A stretch of DNA of 11,351 nucleotides from Desulfuromonadaceae bacterium (GTDB lineage Bacteria > Desulfobacterota > Desulfuromonadia > Desulfuromonadales > Syntrophotaleaceae). The notes beneath the pieces were generated by a model that saw only the letters and a program-made list of their open reading frames with translations, had not been told where the DNA came from and made no database searches. The position numbers were made by a program, and so were the translations under genes. The stretch is taken from contig JAIOSZ010000165.1 of the NCBI GenBank assembly GCA_021107335.1, positions 1 through 11,351 on the forward strand, given 5' to 3'. Within the stretch, counting starts at the first letter, position 1. The number at the start of each line of letters is the position of its first letter. Below, in pieces: positions 6,942 to 11,351 of this stretch.

Positions 6942-7772
6942 ATGTATGATATCGGCCGCATCAACACCCTGCAAATCCATCACATCGACTACGACGGGGC
7001 CTGGCTGCAGGCCGGTTCGCAGCATGTCCTTCTACCCGCTACCGAGGTAATCCCCTCGATGAAAGACGATGACCGCCTAGAGGTCTTCCTCTACCAGGGC
7101 AGCAATGGCGAGCTGGTGGCGACCCTCAGACATCCCAAAGCTCAGGTCGGCGAATTTGCCCTGCTCAAGGTCAGCGACGTGACCCGCCACGGTGCCTTTC
7201 TTGACTGGGGATTGGAAAAGGACCTGCTGGTCCCCTATAGCGAACAACCGGAGAAAATGCGCGTCGGTCGAAATTACATCGTCAGGGTCTATCTCGACGA
7301 TCAGGGACGGAACGTCGCCACAGCTCGCATTGACCACTGCCTGGAAAAGGAAAAAGAAAAGATCGATCTGTGCGAAGGCCAGGAAGTCGATCTGCTGCTG
7401 TGGGAATACACCGATCTCGGCGCCAAGGTGATCATCAATCATCGCTATGGTGGGCTGCTCTACAGGGACGACCTGCTGCCCGGGCAGCGACGGGGAGACC
7501 AGTTCAAGGGCTACATTAAACGCCTTCGTGAGGACAATAAGATCGATGTGACTCTACGCCGCGGTGGGGTTGAAGAAGTGAAAGAAGCTCAGGAAGCCAT
7601 TCTCGAGGCCCTGGAAAAGGAGGGATTTCTTCCCCTGCACGATAAAAGCTCACCACTGGAGATCAAGCAGCTTCTGGGCATGAGTAAAAAATTGTTCAAA
7701 AAAGCCGTGGGTGGTCTGTACAAGAATCGGCAGATTGAGTTAGCGGATAAGGGGATTCGCAAGAAAAGCTAA
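6942..7772 (+). CDS. cvfB: CvfB family S1 RNA-binding protein
   Basis: The 276-residue cytoplasmic protein has the CvfB/YitL layout of S1-type OB folds followed by a winged helix. An N-terminal S1-like domain spans about residues 1-65. A second follows from about 70 to 135 (G-E-F-A-L-L-K-V, then H-G-A-F-L-D-W-G-L-E-K-D-L-L-V-P). A third lies at about 145-210 (E-G-Q-E-V-D-L-L-L, then G-L-L-Y-R-D-D-L). The C-terminal winged helix covers about 215-276 and ends in a basic tail. In firmicutes CvfB binds RNA and affects virulence-gene expression. Its role in proteobacteria is less clear. The start was set at the ATG at 6942, with GGAG (6932-6935) 6 nt upstream. The frame is open from a TTG at 6903, but that has no ribosome binding site. 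It follows the lemA terminator by 183 nt and so should have its own promoter, although I could not identify a convincing one. Confidence 0.9.
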   Translation: MYDIGRINTLQIHHIDYDGAWLQAGSQHVLLPATEVIPSMKDDDRLEVFLYQGSNGELVATLRHPKAQVGEFALLKVSDVTRHGAFLDWGLEKDLLVPYSEQPEKMRVGRNYIVRVYLDDQGRNVATARIDHCLEKEKEKIDLCEGQEVDLLLWEYTDLGAKVIINHRYGGLLYRDDLLPGQRRGDQFKGYIKRLREDNKIDVTLRRGGVEEVKEAQEAILEALEKEGFLPLHDKSSPLEIKQLLGMSKKLFKKAVGGLYKNRQIELADKGIRKKS

Positions 7773-7788
7773 AGTTGCTGGCGTTGCA

Positions 7789-7808
7789 AAAACTCATAGG
7801 ATGGCTAA
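7789..7808. repeat. 20-bp dispersed repeat, copy 2
   Basis: This is an exact copy of 781-800, in the same orientation, starting 16 nt after the cvfB stop. It lies just beyond the T-run of the minus-strand terminator at 7811-7851. In both copies a minus-strand transcription unit ends right at the repeat. Confidence 0.7.
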
Positions 7809-7810
7809 GC

Positions 7811-7851
7811 AAAAAAATAGGCGCGTTGTCCAGGAGACCGGGCAACGCGCC
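7811..7851 (-). terminator. intrinsic terminator, minus strand
   Basis: Arms 7841-7851 and 7820-7830 form an 11-bp GC-rich stem (GGCGCGTTG-type, one G-U pair) with a 10-nt loop. Read on the minus strand, the stem is followed by TA and then seven T (7817-7811). No such run follows on the plus strand, so it belongs to a minus-strand transcript, not to cvfB. The nearest candidates upstream on that strand are the small ORF at 7885-8058 or the oxidoreductase gene ending at 8137. Confidence 0.8.
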
Positions 7852-7884
7852 AAAAGATGGAGGTATTTGTGTTTCGTGGTTGAA

Positions 7885-8058
7885 CTATAGCGCTTCGGCG
7901 AAGGATCCGCCACGTGGCGTACCGTAAAAGTCGGCAACCAAATGCCTCTCTTTCAACTGTGCATTTGTACAGTAAGCACTTGAGCAGAACCTGTAACACT
8001 CCGCCCGTTGGTGACGATTCCTAACGAATTGTGAACAGCCCCCCTGATCAACAGGCAT
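7885..8058 (-). CDS. candidate Cys-rich small ORF, unrecognised
   Basis: A 57-codon frame begins at an ATG (8058-8056) and ends at TAG (7887-7885). It has four cysteines (8, 21, 25, 30) in the pattern C-x12-C-Y-R-F-C-x4-C and ends T-P-R-G-G-S-F-A-E-A-L. I do not recognise the family. AGAGGA directly abuts the ATG, too close for a normal Shine-Dalgarno, which weakens the start. In favour of a real gene are the protein-like composition and the strong terminator 33 nt downstream. The same frame is open upstream for 26 more codons, back to the TAG that ends the oxidoreductase gene, without another ATG, GTG or TTG start. It could therefore be a small protein, the remnant of a longer gene's 3' end, or a chance frame over a non-coding RNA. 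Confidence 0.3.
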   Translation of the reverse strand: MPVDQGGCSQFVRNRHQRAECYRFCSSAYCTNAQLKERHLVADFYGTPRGGSFAEAL

Positions 8059-8088
8059 TCCTCTTGTGCCCCATATGTAAACTTCACC

Positions 8089-8117
8089 GTGTCCATCCGG
8101 AGCTTCCGGATGGACAC
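8089..8117 (-). terminator. perfect 13-bp hairpin after the oxidoreductase gene
   Basis: GTGTCCATCCGGA (8089-8101) and its exact reverse complement (8105-8117) flank a 3-nt centre. It lies about 20 nt downstream of the oxidoreductase stop on the minus strand. No T-run follows on either strand, so it may be a 3'-end stabilising or Rho-associated structure and not a classical terminator. It could also be the end of a lost mobile element. Only the structure is certain. Confidence 0.45.
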
Positions 8118-8136
8118 CAGTTACAAAAGGGACAGA

Positions 8137-10053
8137 CTAAATTCTATACGCGGCCTCATAAGCATTGGTCATACCTTCCAATGCTTTTCCGACGGTGTTG
8201 GCGTCGCCCAGGATATCCGTCGGATACTGATCTTGTACTGCCTCAGCTAGGGTTCTGTTGGGCTTGGAGCCGATCGCAAGAACCACTTGATTGGCAGGAA
8301 TCGTTTGGATGCCATTAGCTGATTCCACCACAACCCCATCATCTTTGATTTCCAGGACTTTTGCATTTACATGGATTTCAACCCCGTTGTTTTTAAGGGA
8401 TTCGAGAACAAAATGCTGTGCTCCCCCTTCCATATCCCCTGCGATTTCCGGCAACATTTCAACGATGACTGCTTTCTGATTATGCACCGCTATATGATCA
8501 GCCGTTTCCACGCCCACTAGACCACCACCGATTACCACGATACTACCGGCCAGATCCAATTTGCCTTTAAGCACACCGGTCGCCGAATAGACGTGGGGTT
8601 TATCCACACCGGGAATCGACGGTACGATGGGGGTTGAACCTGTCGCCGCGATAATATGGTCCGGGCTTTCCTTTTGAATTAAATCCAATGTGACAGCGGT
8701 ATTCAACGCCACCTTGGCTCCTGCCCTGGTTAACGCACCCTTTTGCCAAACCGTCAGGCTATTTAACAGTTCCTTACCCGGAGGAACGGCGGCCGCCAAC
8801 CACTGTCCACCGAGTCGGTCTTCCTTGTCATACAGCGTGACATCATGACCTCGTTGCGCTGCCACAATGGCGGCTTCCATCCCTACCGGTCCTCCGCCGA
8901 TGACCATGACTTTTTTGAGGGTTGTCGCTTTTCCAGGGACGTAATCATTTTCCTTGCCGGTGAGAGGATTAACCAGGCATGAAATCGGTTTGTTCTGCAG
9001 CAGGTGGTTCCAACAGCCCTGCCGACAACCGATGCAATGCAGAATTTCATCCAATCGGCCCTCTTTGGTTTTGTTCGGTAGATGCGGATCGCAAATGGAT
9101 GCTCTGCCCATGGAAATAAAGTCGGCTTTTCCTTCCCGAAGGAGTGATTCCGCTATTTCAGGGTAAACAATCTTGTTGACCGTTATGACCGGGATGCTCA
9201 CGACCCTTTTGATTTTCATGGCGTAATCGGAGAAAACCGCCGTCTTCACCGCTGTCGGTGCACAAAGCGTTGCGCTGCTTTTATACACCCCGCCCGATGC
9301 ATGAATGGCGGCAATGCCGGCATCTTCCAAGCAAATGGCAATGGCTTTTGTATCCTCGATGGTCAACCCGCCTTCGACCAACTCTTCAGCGGATATGCGG
9401 TAGATGATAGGATAGTTATCGCCTAACAACTCTTTGGCCCGTTTGATGATCTCGAGGGGGAATCGCAGTCTGTTGTTAAAATTCCCACCGTATTTATCCG
9501 TCCGCTTGTTGGAAAACGGGGACAGAAATTGGTTGATCAGATAGCCATGCGCCCCGTGTAGTTCGATGGCGTCGTAGCCGGCCTCCTTGCAACGTCTGGC
9601 TGCCTGAGCATATCGTTCGACCATCTCTTCGACTTCGGGTGTCGATAGTTCCCGGGGAGTTTCCGGCAAAACGGGGTCCTGAATGGCGGAGGGGGCCACA
9701 ATCGTTTCACCATGAATCGAACTATGGGACTCTCTACCTGCATGATAAACCTGAACCGCAATCTTTGCGCCTGCAGCATGAACCCTTGTCACCAGTTCTT
9801 TATGTTCTTCCATCATCTCGTCAGCCCAGATACCCGGGATGCATTTGAATCCTGCTCCCCGTGGCTCGATGACGTTATCCTCACAAATAATCAATCCCCA
9901 ACCACCACGAGCTTTTTCCTCATAGTAGCGGATGTACCGTTCTGTGAGTTTGCCGTTTTCTGCGGCAAATTCAGTCAGCATCGGGGGTACGATCAGTCTG
10001 TTTTTGATTTCAAGCGTTCCGATTTGACCAGGTTGAAAGATCTTTTTAAACAT
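8137..10053 (-). CDS. FMN/4Fe-4S/FAD enoate-reductase-like oxidoreductase (FadH/old yellow enzyme type)
   Basis: The 638-residue enzyme has the 2,4-dienoyl-CoA reductase/enoate reductase architecture. An old-yellow-enzyme TIM barrel binds FMN (about 1-335). A 4Fe-4S site follows with Cys340, Cys343, Cys347 and Cys359, the same 3-4-12 offsets as E. coli FadH. The C-terminus is an FAD/NAD(P)H half with G-G-G-P-V-G (386-391) and G-G-G-L-V-G (509-514). The barrel carries H-G-A-H-G-Y-L-I-N-Q-F-L-S-P (166-179); its Tyr171 aligns with the FadH proton-donor tyrosine. Such enzymes reduce activated C=C bonds of enoates, dienoyl-CoAs or related compounds. The substrate here is not readable. Start 10053 has AAGGAGA (10061-10067) 7 nt upstream. 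It lies 75 nt downstream of the aldehyde dehydrogenase pseudogene on the same strand. Sampled GC content is lower than in the central genes, suggesting transfer. Confidence 0.9.
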   Translation of the reverse strand: MFKKIFQPGQIGTLEIKNRLIVPPMLTEFAAENGKLTERYIRYYEEKARGGWGLIICEDNVIEPRGAGFKCIPGIWADEMMEEHKELVTRVHAAGAKIAVQVYHAGRESHSSIHGETIVAPSAIQDPVLPETPRELSTPEVEEMVERYAQAARRCKEAGYDAIELHGAHGYLINQFLSPFSNKRTDKYGGNFNNRLRFPLEIIKRAKELLGDNYPIIYRISAEELVEGGLTIEDTKAIAICLEDAGIAAIHASGGVYKSSATLCAPTAVKTAVFSDYAMKIKRVVSIPVITVNKIVYPEIAESLLREGKADFISMGRASICDPHLPNKTKEGRLDEILHCIGCRQGCWNHLLQNKPISCLVNPLTGKENDYVPGKATTLKKVMVIGGGPVGMEAAIVAAQRGHDVTLYDKEDRLGGQWLAAAVPPGKELLNSLTVWQKGALTRAGAKVALNTAVTLDLIQKESPDHIIAATGSTPIVPSIPGVDKPHVYSATGVLKGKLDLAGSIVVIGGGLVGVETADHIAVHNQKAVIVEMLPEIAGDMEGGAQHFVLESLKNNGVEIHVNAKVLEIKDDGVVVESANGIQTIPANQVVLAIGSKPNRTLAEAVQDQYPTDILGDANTVGKALEGMTNAYEAAYRI

Positions 10054-10128
10054 TGCCGAATCTCCTTTTTATAACTATCTAGGGATTTTGGGGCAAGGCC
10101 GGGCAAATTCCCCCCTGCCGATCCGCGA

Positions 10129-11351
10129 TTAATTGGTCTGACGACTCACCACCCGAACCTGGGCAAATTGTCGATGCCCGTCCGGGGAGCCATGGAAACC
10201 GAAACCGCTTTGCTTGGCACCGACCCAGGGAGCATCGCCTGCACCGCCGGGCCCCTGATTGATGCCGATCATTCCTGCTTCCAGTTGTGCGGCGACAGCT
10301 TCGGCCTCGGTGCCACCAAAGACCACCGCGCCCAGTCCGTAGGAAGAATTATTGGCTCGGGCAATCGCCTCTGTAATACTTGTGACCCTGCTTATGCTGA
10401 CAACCGGGCCGAAGGTTTCTTCCTGCTCCATCAGCATAGCGGGGGTCATGTCGCTGATAACCGTGGGCCTAATATATCGTTCAGGCTGTTGGGAGCCTCC
10501 CAATAACACCCTGGCCCCCTTTGTCTCAGCATCTAGAATATGTTCGATAATCTTGGAATGCTGATCGGCATTGATGATGGGACCGATGTTAACGTCCGCC
10601 ATATCCCAGGGACCCAGCTGGTATTCGGCTGCCAACTCAACCACGCGCTTTTCAAACTGTCCTGCGATCCTGTGGTCTACATATATGCGCTCGGTCGAGG
10701 TACACATCTGTCCAGCGTTTTCAAAGCTGCTGGCGACGGCGAAGCGGGCTGCGGCTTCGATGTTGGCATCCTGCAGGACGATCATGGGATCATTGCCCCC
10801 GAGCTCCATTACCAGACGTTTAAGTTGACCCGATGCGCGCGCCATAATATCTTTGCCTGCTGCTTGTGAACCGGTAAAGGCAATCAACTGCACATTGCTT
10901 TCCACCAGTGCCTTGCCCTGTTCGCTATCGCCATAGACCTCTTGCAACACATGTTCTGGGAGCACTTTATTTAAACACTCAATAAATCTTTCGGCGATAA
11001 GGGGCGTCTCCTCAGAGGGTTTAAAAATTACCGTATTGCCAGCCACAAGTGCCGGCACAATAAGATTATTGGCCATCGCTAGGGGATAGTTCCAGGGCGA
11101 TATCACCGCCACTACACCCAGCGGGGCATATTCGACCAGACTCCCACCTCCTAGGTCGCGGGCATTTAGAGCCTCCATTGCTCCTTGCGCAATATATGGC
11201 CCCCCATATACGACGTTACCTACCTCTCCGGTGGCTCGGCGAAAATCTTTTCACATTTCCAAGCTCAGTAACTTGGCGAGCTCTTTTATGTGGGGCTCTA
11301 GGCGGGCATAGGCCTTCTCCAAAATGGTGACCCTCTCAACCGCATCCAACT
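10129..11351 (-). pseudogene. aldehyde dehydrogenase with in-frame stop, 5' end outside window
   Basis: The NAD(P)-dependent aldehyde dehydrogenase family frame enters from the right edge (codons from 11349), reads 32 residues ending L-S-L-E-M, meets TGA at 11253-11251, then continues in the same frame as K-D-F-R-R-A-T-G-E-V. The family normally has E-M-G-K here, so a GGA-to-TGA change is the simplest reading. Downstream everything looks intact. Counting from the ATG at 11178: P-W-N with Asn30, catalytic-type Glu125 in E-L-G-G-N, catalytic Cys159 in G-Q-M-C, and E-E-T-F-G-P-V. The C-terminus at 10129 is complete. A product restarted at 11178 (349 residues) would lack part of the NAD-binding domain. 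Alternatives are a sequencing error, readthrough or selenocysteine. No convincing SECIS hairpin is visible just after the TGA. The specific aldehyde substrate cannot be named. Confidence 0.8.
11181..11186 (-). promoter_or_regulatory. possible internal ribosome binding site in the aldehyde dehydrogenase
   Basis: AAGGAG on the minus strand stands 2 nt before the ATG at 11178, the first usable start codon after the in-frame TGA. The spacing is shorter than optimal, so translation restart is possible but weakly supported. It may be chance, since it codes for the normal family sequence Q-G-A-M. Confidence 0.25.

Noticed and set aside
7805..7999. 64-residue minus-strand frame
   Set aside because: It runs through the terminator stem and T-run and overlaps the more plausible 57-codon frame. 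It has no ribosome binding site and no protein-like features.
7852..8136. Riboswitch (c-di-GMP/GEMM type) or group II intron domain V in the junction
   Set aside because: I looked on both strands for the conserved GEMM core and the domain V AGC/GNAA pattern and found neither.
11190..11253. SECIS element supporting selenocysteine at the aldehyde dehydrogenase TGA
   Set aside because: Only a short GAAAA/TTTTC pairing lies directly after the TGA. It has no stable stem with a bulged U and GG-type loop at the usual distance, and the family has glycine at this position.
1..11351. CRISPR array, tRNA, rRNA or transposase genes
   Set aside because: No regularly spaced repeats, cloverleaf or rRNA-like segments, and no transposase motifs were found on either strand.

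Overview
The window looks like a chromosomal stretch from an anaerobic or facultatively anaerobic proteobacterium. A deltaproteobacterial, Desulfuromonas/Pelobacter-like host is my best guess. It rests on gene style and content: a persulfide reductase of the CoA-disulfide reductase/rhodanese type, an Fe-S enoate-reductase-like enzyme, a GIDE-domain protein beside LemA, and GC-rich genes with strong AAGGAG ribosome binding sites. There is no rRNA or other marker, so the taxonomy is inference.

Left block, minus strand (1-2501): the first codons of a gene that runs off the left edge, then the EF-P paralogue efpL with Arg33 at its loop tip, then a 566-residue FAD enzyme with a C-terminal rhodanese domain (NADH-dependent persulfide/CoA-disulfide reductase type). 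A 274-bp divergent spacer follows, holding a good sigma70-type promoter for the plus-strand genes.

Central block, plus strand (2776-7772): three closely spaced genes form a likely operon. They encode a DUF3422 membrane-anchored protein, a 650-residue membrane protein carrying a GIDE domain and a canonical EF-hand loop, and LemA. A clear intrinsic terminator closes the set. cvfB (S1 domains plus winged helix, RNA binding) follows as a separate unit.

Junction (7773-8136): this 364-bp stretch has no recognised gene but is not empty. It holds the second copy of a 20-bp repeat also found next to the persulfide reductase gene, a strong minus-strand terminator, a Cys-rich 57-codon candidate small ORF just upstream of that terminator, and a perfect 13-bp hairpin. 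Sampled GC content drops visibly from here to the right.

Right block, minus strand (8137-11351): an FMN/4Fe-4S/FAD oxidoreductase with 2,4-dienoyl-CoA reductase/enoate reductase architecture. Upstream of it on the same strand lies an aldehyde dehydrogenase gene interrupted by one in-frame TGA and cut by the window edge. The pair resembles an acquired catabolic set, now partly decayed. No tRNA, rRNA, CRISPR array or transposase gene was seen.
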